DNA from: Dactylis glomerata
Taxonomy: Eukaryota; Streptophyta; Magnoliopsida; Poales; Poaceae
Assembly: GCA_007115705.1 (NCBI GenBank)
Contig: QXEO01000550.1
Span: 556,111 to 620,110 of the forward strand
Length of the DNA stretch: 64,000 nt
Direction of reading: 5' to 3'
A program made the position numbers and the translations under genes. The notes beneath the pieces are model-generated. The model was given only the letters and a program-made list of their open reading frames with translations, had not been told where the DNA came from and did no database searches. Of the stretch, positions 32,129 to 43,062 are shown in pieces. Positions within the stretch are counted from its first letter, which is position 1; each line of letters opens with the position of its first letter.

Positions 32129-33509
32129 TGATGAGGATTGGCACGCCAGGATGACCCACTGATGAGGATACAATCATGGATCATGTTGATTTTGAGTCTT
32201 TGAGCTGGAAGGAAATATTGAGTCTAATTGATGATTATTATAAGGTGAATTCTTTCCTAGTTGAAAAGAATGACTTGATATCTCTGAATTATATACTACC
32301 TAAAGCAATGTACTATGTTGTATTTAGGTATGTCATCTGTCAAGATATCGCCAGCGGGAGGAGAGGGAGGACGGCGATCGAGAGACAAGTGGAGATCAAG
32401 TCTGGATGAGCACGAGCACGTGATGGCGCACTAGCACTACGTCTAAGGCACACTATACACATGGCCTGCGTACTAAAATTAGGCCGAACCCATATATGGG
32501 TCGGTATGTACCCGTTTGAGCCAAACCGAGTCAGTTTGGGCCCAAACCAGACAGGTTTTGGGCCAGGTCAAAGCTGAGGACGCCCGGCCACCTATAAGTA
32601 CCCCTGGGCGCCCCCTCAATTAGGATTAGACCATGTTTAGACTACAGATTATTTTGTTGAACTGCTGTAAGCATTCATCTGAATTCCTCCGCACCAATTC
32701 ATCTGGATTTGGTGATATACTGCTGCAAGTTTAGTGTGATCTGTTGTTCCATTGGGAATCAGTAGACTGCAAACTACCGTTTTGTGGTCAATGGCTACGT
32801 GCGCAAGTGTGTGGAGTCGTGAATATCCTACAGGGTTTGAGAGCTGTTACATTAGCATCAGGGTTCAAGCGAGAAGAGTTCATCGGTGACACCAAGTTAT
32901 CCCCACCAATTATCCGCTGCCATCATCACCATCGCATCGCTCATGAGAAGATCGGGCCACCCCATATCACCCACGATATGTAATAATTAAGTCTAAGGTT
33001 GTGTCATCAGTTTGTATCTATGTCCATGTTATTTCTTAGCCAGGTCATGTTGTGGGCCAATTAGGGTTTTATTTTATGTTTTGGGCTTGGTCCTATCCAA
33101 GCCTAATAGTTTTTTGGCCGCCTATATAAGGAGGCTGGGCGGCTAGGGTTTAGGGAGGCTGAAATTATGTAGAACTTTTAGTTCACACGCATGTGTTCCA
33201 TCCCTCCGGGGTTGGCGTATTGAGACGGTGTATCCGACGTTCGTCTAGTTATCCACTATATTGTGTTTTGCGTGAAGGTGCTTGTTATACAAGTATTGAC
33301 GTGCTTCTGCGTGAAGCTCGCTGTTCATCACCGAGTTGCTCGTTGGATTAATCTATTCGGCATGAGGTTTGTCTACATCGACGAGTTGCTCACAGGATTG
33401 ACGTTCCCCATCTTCAGGTTGTGTGTATTGCTCACGCGATTGGGAGATTTATCACATCCATTGGATCAGGAGGTGCATCATGAAAGATCGGGCCAAACAG
33501 TCTTCATCA
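32129..33509 (+). repeat. B 5' LTR, forward, split by a solo C LTR
   Basis: tgatgaggattggcacg ... cagtcttcatca, about 566 bp without the 815 bp of inserted solo LTR plus TSD. The TATA region tatataaggaggctgg lies near 33123. Confidence 0.88.
32160..32969 (+). repeat. Solo C LTR
   Basis: 810 bp, tgatgaggatacaatcatgg ... ggccaccccatatca, with TSD cccac (32155-32159 and 32970-32974). It still contains the LTR-encoded C-tail frame (32176-32409). Confidence 0.92.
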
Positions 33510-33512
33510 TAT

Positions 33513-33524
33513 TGGTATCAGAGC
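33513..33524 (+). other. B primer binding site, forward unit
   Basis: TGGTATCAGAGC, 3 bp after the LTR, exact tRNA-Met match. Confidence 0.88.
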
Positions 33525-34600
33525 TCTAGGTTGATCACGATGATGTGGTTGTCGCCGCCCAGACTAGGGGCTATTGGTTTGTTGGAGTTCTTGGCATGTC
33601 TGCAGATTGGTTCAGACGGGTGTTCTTGTTACGTCGATCGAAAGCTGTCCGCCGGATCAGTTTTTCAAATCAAATCGGCGAGTTCTCGTCTGCTATTTCC
33701 GATCCCGAGGTGTTGTCGAATTCATAGAGCAGAGGAATAGCCCCGGTCAGATCGGCTTTCTGTTCAGATTGGCGATGGCGGATCGCTATTCGCGAAAGTC
33801 CTGGCCGGACCCGAAAGCCAATTAAAAAAAAGTTGCCGAGATCGGCCGTGCGCTGCACCACAGACACTGTCTGACCTTGGGCGAAACTCGTCGCTCGGGC
33901 CATGGCGATCGCCGCATCGGCTCATCGCGGGATCGGTCACCATGCCCCAGCACATATTTAGTCCGATAGTTTTCTTTAAGAGTCCACCAGGTCGATCGAT
34001 CCAAGTATTCAAAAAAGGAAAGGAAATATTGGATTGTTTGGTACATGAGTTTGCAGGCCAGCAAAGCAAAGGATTGGATGGGAAGCGAGAGATAATGGAA
34101 AGAGCATATTTTATGCTGATCGGATTTAATGGCAGTGTTACAAGAAAAAAAATAAGGAAGAGTTTGGATCAGACATGTTGTATTTTTTGGTGGTGCGTGG
34201 TATCCAGCTGAAAAAAGGAAAGACAGAGAAATAACAATTTGGTACTACGTGTAGCAGAACGGATTAACTGTTTTTACGAGACTATTTTAGTCCAAGTGGT
34301 TGTGGAATTTTTTTGACAAAAAAGAAAGAGACATTGTTAGCAGTTCCAAAGAGGTGGCAGATTTAGTATGTTTGGATCCTTGGCGTGCAGGAATTGTTTT
34401 GTTTGTTTTAGGTGATGTGCTTTGTTTGCTACCAAAATTCAGTTTGCGTCTGCGGGCATATTCAACTCATTTGGACCCTCAGTGTGCAGGAGTATGTCCT
34501 GTCCGTTTTGGGTGATCTGCTTATGTGCTTTGAGACTACATTCTGATGATCGTTTGTGTCTCAATCAGGTTTGTTGGTGGGTGGCACCGAAGACTAAAAG
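33525..34600 (+). other. B internal region, forward unit
   Basis: Non-coding leader-like DNA, near-identical in reverse to 60855-61363 plus 35683-36370. The leader hairpin region (accacagacactgtctgacc) is at 33857-33876. Short ORFs inside are not conserved between the units. Confidence 0.75.
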
Positions 34601-34795
34601 GTGCCAAGAGCAAGTCAAGCTAGCCGAGAGGGAGGATGTGGTGTGGCAGGCTGGCAAGGCTTGAAGACGAAGAGTGGCGATATTGCTAATTTGACGCCAC
34701 ATACTAGAGAAGACCCTCCAGCGTTGAGGACAACGCCTTTCCAAGAAGGGGAGGATGATGAGGATTGGCACGCGAGGATGACCCACGATATGTAA
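34601..34795 (+). CDS. B residual ORF: polyprotein tail through the polypurine tract
   Basis: 64 codons. Similar to the end of the E protein: ASREGGCGVAGWQGLKTKSG, then DPPALRTTPFQEGEDDED. The EGEDD codons form the polypurine tract, and the frame stops within the LTR after HARMTHDM. The whole rest of gag-pol is absent. Likely kept because it overlaps cis-acting DNA; a function of the peptide is not shown. The reverse copies are at 13116-13370 and around 35650-35873. Confidence 0.45.
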   Translation: MPRASQASREGGCGVAGWQGLKTKSGDIANLTPHTREDPPALRTTPFQEGEDDEDWHARMTHDM

Positions 34796-35288
34796 TAATT
34801 AAGTCTAAGGTTGTGTCATCAGTTTGTATCTATGTCCATATTATTTCTTAGCCAGGTCATGTTGTGGGCCAATTAGGTTTTATTTTATGTTTTTGGGTTT
34901 GGGACTGTCCAAGCCCAATAGTTTTCTGGCCGCCTATATAAGGAGGCTGGGCGGCTAGGGTTTAGGGAGCCTGAAATTATGTAGAACTTTTAGTTCACAC
35001 GCATGTGTTCCATCCCTCCGGGGTTGGCGTATTGAGACGGCATCTCCGACGTTCATCTAGTTATCAACTATATTGTGTTTTGCGTGAAGGTGCTTGTTAT
35101 ACAAGTATTGTCGTGCTTTTGCGTGAGGCTCAATGTTCATCACCGAGTTGCTCGTTGGATTAATCTATTCGGCGTGAGGTTTGTCTACATCGACGAGTTG
35201 CTCATAGGATTGACGTTCCCCATCTTCAGGTTGCGTGTATCGGTGACGCGATTGGGAGATTTATCACATCCAACAGATCAGGAGGTGC
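34756..35288 (+). repeat. B 3' LTR, forward (last ~38 bp missing)
   Basis: tgatgaggattggcacgcg ... cagatcaggaggtgc. Joined directly to a reverse LTR piece at about 35286-35290, sharing a few bases (gca/ca). Confidence 0.85.
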
Positions 35289-35682
35289 AACTCGGTGATG
35301 AACAGCGAGCCTCACGCAGAAGCGCGACAATACTTGTATAACAAGCACCTTCACGCAAAACACAATATAGTGGATAACTAGACGAATGTCGGAGACGCTG
35401 TCTCAATACGCCAACCCCGGAGGGATGGAACACATGCATGTGAACTAAAAGTTCTACATAATTTCAGCCTCCCTAAACCCTAGCCGCCCAGCCTCCTTAT
35501 ATAGGCGGTTAGAAAACTATTGGGCTTGGACAGGCCCAAACCCAAAACATAAAATAAAACCCTAATTGGCCGACAACATGACCTGGCTAAGAAATAACAT
35601 GGACATAGATACGAACTGATGACACAACCTTAGACTTAATTATTACATATCGTGGGTCGTCCTCGCGTGCCAATCCTCATCA
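35289..35682 (-). repeat. Truncated B LTR, reverse (first ~170 bp missing)
   Basis: aactcggtgatgaacagcg ... caatcctcatca, followed by the polypurine tract tcctccccttcttgg (plus strand). Confidence 0.85.
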
Positions 35683-36391
35683 TCCTCCCCTTCTTGGAAA
35701 GGCGTTGTCCTCAACGCCGGAGGGTCTTCTCTAGTATGTGGCGTCAAATTAGCAATATCGCCACTCTTCATCTTCAAGCCTTGCCAGCCTGCCACACCAC
35801 ATCCTCCCTCTCGGCTAGCTTTACTTGCTCTTGGTACCTTTTAGTCTTCGGTGCCAACCACCAACAAACCTGATTGAGAAACAAACGATCATCGGAATGC
35901 AGTCTCAAAGCACATAAGCAGATCACCCATAACGGACAAGACATACTCCTGCACACTGAGGGTCCAAATGAGCTGAATATGCCCGCAGACGCAAACTGAA
36001 TTTTGGTAGCAAACAAAGCACATCACCCAAAACAAACAGAGCAATTCCTGCACGCCAAGAATCCAAACATACTAAATCTGCCACCTCTTTGGAACTGCTA
36101 ACAATGTCTCTTTCTTTTTTGTCAAAAAAATTCCACAACCACTTAGACTAAAACAGTCTCGTAAAACCATTTAATCTGTTCTGCTACACGTAGTACTAAA
36201 TTGTTATTTCTCTCTCTTTCCTTTTTTCAGCTGGATACCACGCACCACCAAAAAATACAACATGTCTGATCCAAACTCTTCCTTATTTTTTTTCTTGTAA
36301 CGCTGCCATTAAATCCGATCAGCATAAAATATGCTCTTTCCATTATCTCTCGCTTCCCGTCCAATCCTTTGCTTTGCTGGCCTGCAAACTC
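35683..36391 (-). other. B internal region, right reverse unit (left of the LINE)
   Basis: Mirror image of 34060-34755. It ends in the 21-bp LINE target duplication (36371-36391). It continues at 60855. Confidence 0.8.
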
Positions 36392-36415
36392 TCTTTTTTT
36401 AGAATGAGAACTGTA

Positions 36416-38449
36416 TTAATCAACCATCAAGTTTATAGAGTCACGATTACAAATCTCCAGAATATCAACAGGGAAGTGCATATGCCACACATGCGTGGAC
36501 CTGTGCACTTTGGCACGCTGAGCAAGCTCATGAGCAAGAATGTTACAGCATCTATCAACCTTGCTGAAGCTAAGGTTAGGAAAGAAACAAGACAGGGCAT
36601 TGATATTGCTATAGATGTGCCAGATACTGGAGGTGTTAACGGAACTACACTCCAGCGCACAAACCACCGCTGCATTATCAGACTCCAGCGCAAATAGCTT
36701 CAGGTTGAGCTGATAGGCAGTGTTGAGGCCCGTCCAAACCGCAAGTGCTTCAGCTTCCTCCGCATTCTTGCAGGTCTGTAGAGTAGTGCTTCCGGCCAAC
36801 AACAGCGAGCCAAGATGGTCACAGACAGCGAAGCCAGCCGTAGCCTCGCCCGTGGAGGGAATAAACCCAGCGTCCACATTCATCTTGAGCTTGTCGCGGT
36901 CAGGAGGGATCCAAGATGGAGTATCCTTTTTTGTAGCCCTGCTGAATAACTCAGTGGAACAAGAAACATCAGTTACAGGCTTAGATAAATCTAGGTGAGA
37001 CTTATTATTTTGATTGTTGTTTTCCTCGTTTAGGACTTTGTCATATCCCAGGAGGAAAGCAACAGATCTGGCTACTGTCTCTTCCCCCTTGTCATGGACG
37101 GTGTCATTTCTAAGATGCGAAGAACGCCATAACAACATGTGTGTTTGGCTTCTCTGCTTCTTGTTCAGCTTATACATGAGATTTTGTAGCCAATCCTTGC
37201 ATGTAAAGGAGAAAACAGATTCATTAGGGATATCCCAATGTTTCCTCATCTCATAACTCAGGGCTCTGGACTTTGTGCAGCAAATAGTGGCATGGTGACC
37301 GTCTTCTTCCACTCTGCCGCAAATATTGCAGATACTATCAGCCTCCAAAGTCCTCTTCATCTTATTCCTTTTGGTGGCAAGGTTATCATTGGCCACTCCC
37401 CAACCAAAGATTTTGACCTTCTTAGGAACGTTAGCTTTCAAAATAATATTCCAGCTATCTCTAGAGTTGGTGTGGTTCTCACTATTACCAGCACGCCATC
37501 TGACACCGTTTTTAATATTAAAAGCTAGTCTGTAAGCGCTTCTGACCGTGAAAGTGCCAGACTTGTCATAATGCCAAGCCACCAGATCATTACAGGGGTT
37601 GATAGGAAGTTTTATGTTGAGAATCCAATCAGCGTCCTGGTCGTAGCAAACCTTTCTCACTTTCTCTTCATCCCAGCTATTACTTCCTGGGCGCAAAAGC
37701 TGGCAAACTTTCCTGAGTCTAGTGTTCGTTTTCCCTCTAGCCACTTTTAGGTTGTGATCCCTTGGGATCCAATTGTCCCTCCAGATATCAACCTCAGACC
37801 CATTGCCAATTCTTGAGATGATGCCTTCTTTCAGAAGCTCGAGGCCGTGTTCGATACCCTGCCAAGAGGGCGAAGCATCTTGCCTAAACACAGTGTCGAG
37901 CAGATTACCTCTAGGGTAATAGATAGACTTTAGGAGTCTAGAGCAAAGAATGTCAGGGTTTTTGATCAGTCTCCAACCTTGCCTAGCTAACAGGGCTTGG
38001 TTCATGCGGTAGGTGTCTTTAAAACCAACACCTCCAAGGTCCTTCGGGTTAGTGAGAATATCCCAGGACGCCCAGTGTACTTTCCTCTTTTTTTCATCCT
38101 CGCCCCACCAAAAATCCCGCACAAGCTTCATGTAATCATCATGAAAGCCAACTGGTAGCTTGAAAATACTCATTACATTGATAGGAATAGCTTGGGCTAC
38201 CGATTTAATCAATTCATCTTTGGCACCCATAGACATGATCTTCTCAATCCAGTTGTTAAGTTTCTTTGACAATCTATCTTTGGAGGGCTGGAACTTTCCC
38301 TTGTTCATCCGGCCCTCGGGTGTTGGATACCCAAGGTATTTGTCTTCGAAGCTGTCCCTAGATACCTCAAGGGTCTGTTTAATATGGTTCTGAGTACTAT
38401 CAGGGCAGCTGTCACTGAACAAGAGAGAGCATTTGTCTGCACTCAGCAT
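36416..38449 (-). pseudogene. LINE ORF2 C-terminal part: RT thumb, zf-RVT, RNase H
   Basis: 677 codons open. It begins just past RT motif 5 (MLSADKCSLLFS), continues through the LPVGFHDDYMKLVRDFWWG region, then the zinc-binding zf-RVT domain (GTFTVRSAYRLAF ... PKKVKIFGWGVANDN ... CNICGRVEEDGHH). It ends with an RNase H of the plant L1 type (LKMNVDAGF, NAEEAEALAVWTGL, LESDNAAVVCAL, NILAHELAQRA). A TAG at 38450-38452 separates it from the RT core. Confidence 0.9.
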
Positions 38450-39909
38450 CTAGCCTGTACCCCTCTCGAAGGCACCGATAATTTCTTTGATCACCCTAGC
38501 CTGATCAATATTCGCCTGGAAGAAGAGTAGATAGTCATCTGCAAACATTAAATGAGAAATACCAGGAGACGTTATGTAGATTTTGAACTCCTGTAGTGCA
38601 GAGGATTGGCTTGCTTGTTTAATAATCATGGATAGGCTTTCTGCCACGATGAGGAAAAGATACGATGAGAGGGGATCACCCTGGCGAAGTCCTCTCATCG
38701 GGGAGAAGGTGCTAGTAAGCTGTCCATTCAGTTGCACTAAGAATTTCACTGATTTTACACAGCACATGATCCAGCCAACCCATTTCCTATCAAATCCCCT
38801 TTTTAGCAGAGCACCTTCCAAGAAATTCTAGTCCACTCTGTCATAGGCCTTAGAAAGGTAAAGTTTGTAGGCACAAAATGACTCTTCTCCTTTCTTAGAA
38901 CGGTGGATGGCATGGAAGCATTCAAATGCAATGAGTGCATTATCTGAAATCAACCTACCTGGGAGGAAGGCACTCTGGGTTTTAGATATCAAATCTTGGA
39001 GGTGAGGTCTAAGTCTGTTAACCAAGCATTTAGCAATGACCTTGTAGATAACATTGTAGAGAGAGATAGGTCTGAAGTCTTTTAGGTCATTAGCATCAGC
39101 ACTTTTGGGAATCAAGACAATTTTAGTCATATTGAAGTCTTCTGGGATAGTTCCAGCACTAAAAAATGCTTAATAGCAGCACAGACTTCTTTCTTTAGGA
39201 GGCCCCAATTTCTCTACAAGAATCGGACTGGGAGCCCATCGGGTCCCGGAGCTTTAAGGGGACCAATTTGGAATAGGGCATCTCCTATTTCTTCATCAGT
39301 GAGATCAGCCAGCAGAGCTTGCTTGACATGGTTAGGCACAGAACGTTCGATCAGTTCAAGCAAATCCCTGGGGTCCACCTTCGGGTCCGCAGTATAAAGA
39401 TCAGTGAAAAAATCATTAGCCAGGCCTAGAAAGTCACCCTCATTATCAGTAAACGTACCATCTTTCCTTTTAAGTTTCCTGATCTTATTCTTCTGAGCTC
39501 TTCCAGAAGCTTTATGGTGGAAGAACCTAGTGTTCTGGTCCCCCTCTTTCAGCCAGTTGATTCGTGATTGCTGTTTCCACATGATTTCTTCATGATGCAA
39601 TAACTCGTCCAATCTGGACGAGATCCTCTTAATCTCCTTGGTGTTTCTGTTATAATTATGGTTCTGCAGTTTACCCAGCTTCTTCTTCAGCTCCTTTATT
39701 TCTTTATTTACAGAGCCAAAGTTCGCAGAGCTCCAAATTTTCATGGATTTCATGGCATGGGCAAGCTTGTCTTGGACCTCTTCCAAATTACTAGCAGGTT
39801 TAAGATAGCTCCATGCCTCCTCAACACAATCCGCGAGTGACGCCTCTCTTTCCCACATTGCCTCGTACCTGGGCAGAGAGTTGGCAGGTCTGCACTTATC
39901 ATCTGTCAA
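38450..39909 (-). pseudogene. LINE ORF2 reverse transcriptase core
   Basis: Pieces 39214-39909 (pre-RT linker, ending GPLKAPGPDGLP), 38828-39130 (MTKIVLIPKSADANDLKDFR, FLPGRLISDNALIAFE) and 38450-38821 (GLRQGDPLSSYLFLIVAE and the catalytic HLMFADDYLLFF). Interrupted by a TAG at 38828-38830 and by disruption at 39131-39213. The active-site F-A-D-D is intact. Target-primed reverse transcription is the known role. Confidence 0.9.
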
Positions 39910-40015
39910 GCTGATCAGAATGGGACAGTGGTCCGATCTCGAGGAGACTAGGTGCTAAACTAAAGCCTGCGGAAAGAGCTGGGAGCACCTCGGCAAGCAA
40001 CTTACCTATCCAGCC

Positions 40016-40597
40016 TCACTCTAACATTCTTCCTGCCCTCTTGCTTATTGTTAAAGGTCCATGGGCAACCTTGAAAGCAAGGTCAAAAAGGTTACAGAAG
40101 TTGAGGGTTTCTCTAAAGTCAGCCATGCGACTTTCATTTCTCCTAGTCGCTGACCAATGTTCAGACTGGAACAGAGCTTCGTTGAAGTCACCTGTAATGC
40201 ACCAAGGTTCTTTCGAATTATCCTTGATTCTCTTCAGGAGCTTCCAAAACTCAACTCTCTCCTGCGGGCGAGGTTCACCATACACGAACATGTATCTTAT
40301 TTTATTACCATCATGGTCGGTTACATGGGTGTCTATGTGATGTTGGCCATAGCTGAGCAGGTCCAAGGTCACACTATCACTCACAAAGAGGGCCAAACCC
40401 CCTCCTTTCCCTTCCACGCTGACCGGCAGGCAGTTGGAGAAGCCAACCCTGCTGCACACTCTTTGAACTACCGCTTTATTCTGCCTTGTCTCTGAAAGGA
40501 ACACCAGATCAGGCTTGAATTCTCGCACCAGCCGTGCGAGCTCCTGAACTGTCCGGGCCTGTCCTAGGCCCCGACAGTTCTAGATCAGGATCTTCAT
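40016..40597 (-). pseudogene. LINE ORF2 endonuclease (APE type)
   Basis: Start ATG at 40595-40597, followed four codons later by a TAG at 40580-40582, then NCRGLGQ, the usual plant L1 ORF2 opening. Endonuclease motifs: LVFLSETRQNK, GKGGGLALFVSD, PWCITGDFNEAL. The frame shifts near 40030 and stops at 40016. The ATG overlaps the ORF1 TGA as ATGA. Confidence 0.87.
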
Positions 40598-41096
40598 TTC
40601 TTCTTCCAGGCACCCTCCTCGGTGCCTGGTTCTTTGCCGTCCGTCCCCGGCTCGGTCTTCTTGTTCTGAACTTCCTTGAGTTCTCCTCCCGTCCAGCTGC
40701 TCCCAGCTTGAGCACCTGGGCCTGGTGGTGGTTGAGTAGCCTTATCAACTACGTTTTCAGCTACCTCTTCTATGGGCTTATAGTCACTGGCCTTTACATT
40801 TTTGTTTAAGCTATCAGCTATGCCTTTCAGGATTACAAGAACTACATTCTCTTCATACTCTCTCAGTCTACGCAGCCCTTCTACACCTAGGCTTTCTTCC
40901 AGAGGTGGAACCTGGTACAGAATTTTCTTTGCTGGCCGACCAGCATCACACTCCTCTTCTTCACGCTGGCGCGTAGCCCCCAGGTTTGGCACCCGGGTTG
41001 CACGCACCTCATCTGTATACCTCTGAGCTTCAGTTTCCTCTCGATTGCGCCTCTTCCAAGTGGTAGCATCTTTGGCTTTTGTCTTGTCACGATCGG
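40594..41096 (-). pseudogene. LINE ORF1, C-terminal part
   Basis: Continuation of ORF1 left of the Tat-1 insertion. Basic/acidic region (GATRQREEEECDAGRPAKK), then a helix-rich and Pro/Gly-rich tail ending in KKK-TGA at 40594-40596. The sequence joins across Tat-1 with TSD atcgg (41092-41096 and 58766-58770). Confidence 0.75.
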
Positions 41097-41431
41097 TGAC
41101 GAGGGGTTAACTCGACAAATGTCCTAGATGAAGGACTTAGGATCGGGGAGATAGGGCGTCGGATGAACTCGAAGGTAAAGTTAGTCGAAATAGGTGTGTA
41201 TCGAAAGTAAACTTGGGTGTTCAACCTGGCTCGCTTTCAATCTGCCCTACACCGTCCCCTCCTGGCCCCTATATATAGGTGGCCAGGTCTCGAGGATCGG
41301 GTAGGGTCCGATACAGATTACAATATCGACATACGGTAAAGACTCGTATTCGACTATCATTACAATTGGGCCTAGCTTAACGGGCCTCAGGGGTACTCAA
41401 CTAATGGGCTCTATTAACTATACCCTTGTTA
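41097..41431 (-). repeat. Tat-1 3' LTR
   Basis: tgacgaggggttaactcg ... tatacccttgtta. TATA region cccctatatataggtgg near 41268. The terminal ca is mutated to ta. Confidence 0.93.
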
Positions 41432-42376
41432 GTAGCCCCTGAGATTCTACCAGAATTGTAGATTCAGGTTGAATCTCTAATCTTCAAATCTTCGACTTGA
41501 TCAGTTCTTCGACTTCTTCTTATCTTCAAATCTTCGACTTAGTCTTTTCGACTTATTTTCATGATATTCTTTCGCAAGGGGTTTTGATGAACAAGCCTAA
41601 CAACTCTGACGGATCAAGAGGTCAGTTAACTGCCAGAACAGATACTTGTCACCTACTTCAAATTCAATCCCCTTGGACTTGAATTCGGGATACTGGTCAA
41701 ATCCATTCTTTTGCCGCATTTAGGACTTATAAAGAATGAATCCCAGTGGTTCTCAAGGTACCCAGTGCGTCCACTAGGATTTTCTTCGCGTCGTAGATAC
41801 GGATACATACCAGCAGAGCGCATCCATGTGCGTATACCAGGCCACACAGGACGGATCCTGGGGTCTTACCTTCGTGATAAATCACGGCATTCGAGTTTCG
41901 TTGCGATAACGTAACTCGAGAATCTTATATTCGCAGCCAAGTTTTTGACTGATAAAACCAAAGAATTTCGGATTTTAAATTGAACTTCTTCGCTCCCGAT
42001 CGGAGTAATCTCTCTTTTTTGTCGACTACGTAGTCGAAGTTTGTATGCTTACCCTTCCGCATCTCCAGTATTGATTATCTCATCTCTATCGGGTGCGCGC
42101 TCAGCGCTCCCGATGGGAGTAGCCCCCGAGGCTATGCTTGTCTACTTGTAGTCGAGCATAGGCTCAAAGTTCAGCTCTTCTTTCTTCTGTGAATGTCTTA
42201 CTGTTGGCGAGCCCCCGAGTCCAAGTCGAGGTTTTCACATCATACGTTCATATTCTCCTTTTCTCTCTCTTTTTTCCCTTCTTTGATATTATCGTCTGCT
42301 GTGCGCAGAATTTAACTCCTGTTGTAAAATATGTTTACGGGCTTTGCCGTAGCATGGGGGCCCAATAATACGTGCT
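41432..42376. other. Tat-1 region between antisense ORF and 3' LTR
   Basis: No gene. Near the LTR, degenerate repeats of cttcaaatcttcgactt (about 41470-41560). Farther right, blocks shared with Tat-2 at 54060-54955, including two copies of a ctcccgatcgg / cccgatggg type motif and a gagcccccgag block. It holds the upstream DNA of the antisense ORF. Confidence 0.55.
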
Positions 42377-42384
42377 TATAAATA
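42377..42384 (+). promoter_or_regulatory. TATA box of the Tat-1 antisense ORF
   Basis: TATAAATA, 103 bp before the ATG. It is conserved in Tat-2 (54025-54032, minus strand) at 105 bp. Between TATA and ATG lie telobox motifs AAACCCTAA (42407-42415) and TAGGGTTT (42455-42462), common near transcription starts of plant genes. Confidence 0.65.
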
Positions 42385-42486
42385 AAGCATCTGCTGGTTA
42401 AGGTAAAAACCCTAATTAGATTCCTCCTCCGCCGCATCATCTTCTCTCTCCATCTAGGGTTTTTCGAGGTTTTTGCCCTTGTTCCC

Positions 42487-43062
42487 ATGGCTGATGCTGA
42501 AGGTTCTCGTCTGAACCTTGGTTCCCCGATGGCACCACGAGGTCGGGGTCGCCCTCGTGGAAGTAAGAATAAGAACATCACGCCGGCCACCGCAGGAATT
42601 TCTTTGGACGCTCCGGCTAAGCGTCGTCCCGGCCGCCCACCTGGTAGCAAGAACAAGCCCAAGGTGACTGGCACTGCTCCCGGTCCAATCGCTCCTCCTC
42701 CTGCTGCTCCTGCTGCGTCTCCCCAAATCTTTTCTTTCCTCTGTATTGCCATGGCTCAGTGTCGCGAGATTCAGCGCCTGCCGCTGAATTTTACCAAGTT
42801 CATGGACGGCCGCGAACTCCGAGAAGCGGTTCTCCGTGAACAGTCTGGCAGTGGCATCCCATACGAGGTGGAGGTGTGGTATGATGGCGACGGCGAACAG
42901 TACTTTAAGGGTGGCTGGTCGCAGTTTGCAGAGGACCACGACATCCACCCAGGCTTCTTCATGGCCTTCGACTTCCATATCGGCACGTCGAAGTTCGACG
43001 TGAAGATCTACGACGGCACCCTTTGCCAGAAGAAGTATGAAGCTGAAGTCCACTTCCATTAG
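42487..43062 (+). CDS. Antisense AT-hook / B3-like protein inside Tat-1
   Basis: 191 aa, antisense to pol, between pol and the 3' LTR. The ATG has a good context (cccATGgc). Residues 18-29 (RGRGRPRGSKNK) and 45-57 (KRRPGRPPGSKNK) are AT-hooks, which bind the minor groove of AT-rich DNA. After an Ala/Pro linker, residues ~94-178 resemble a plant B3 DNA-binding domain (LPLNFTKFMDG, VEVWYDGDGEQYFKGGWSQF, GFFMAFDFHIG, KFDVKIYDG). Together this suggests a nuclear DNA-binding protein. It has its own TATA box. The second copy in Tat-2 is also open. Extra ORFs, some antisense, are known from Tat-clade elements; the function of this one is unknown, and the B3 assignment is by eye. Confidence 0.8.
   Translation: MADAEGSRLNLGSPMAPRGRGRPRGSKNKNITPATAGISLDAPAKRRPGRPPGSKNKPKVTGTAPGPIAPPPAAPAASPQIFSFLCIAMAQCREIQRLPLNFTKFMDGRELREAVLREQSGSGIPYEVEVWYDGDGEQYFKGGWSQFAEDHDIHPGFFMAFDFHIGTSKFDVKIYDGTLCQKKYEAEVHFH

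Noticed and set aside
31930..35690. The B rearrangement as a single simple inversion between two LTRs
   Set aside because: Turning 32129-35288 round leaves partly duplicated and partly missing LTR sequence at the joins.
42312..43059. Minus-strand ORFs opposite the AT-hook/B3-like ORF
   Set aside because: Shadows; the plus-strand frame is the one shared with Tat-2 and has the domain pattern and promoter.
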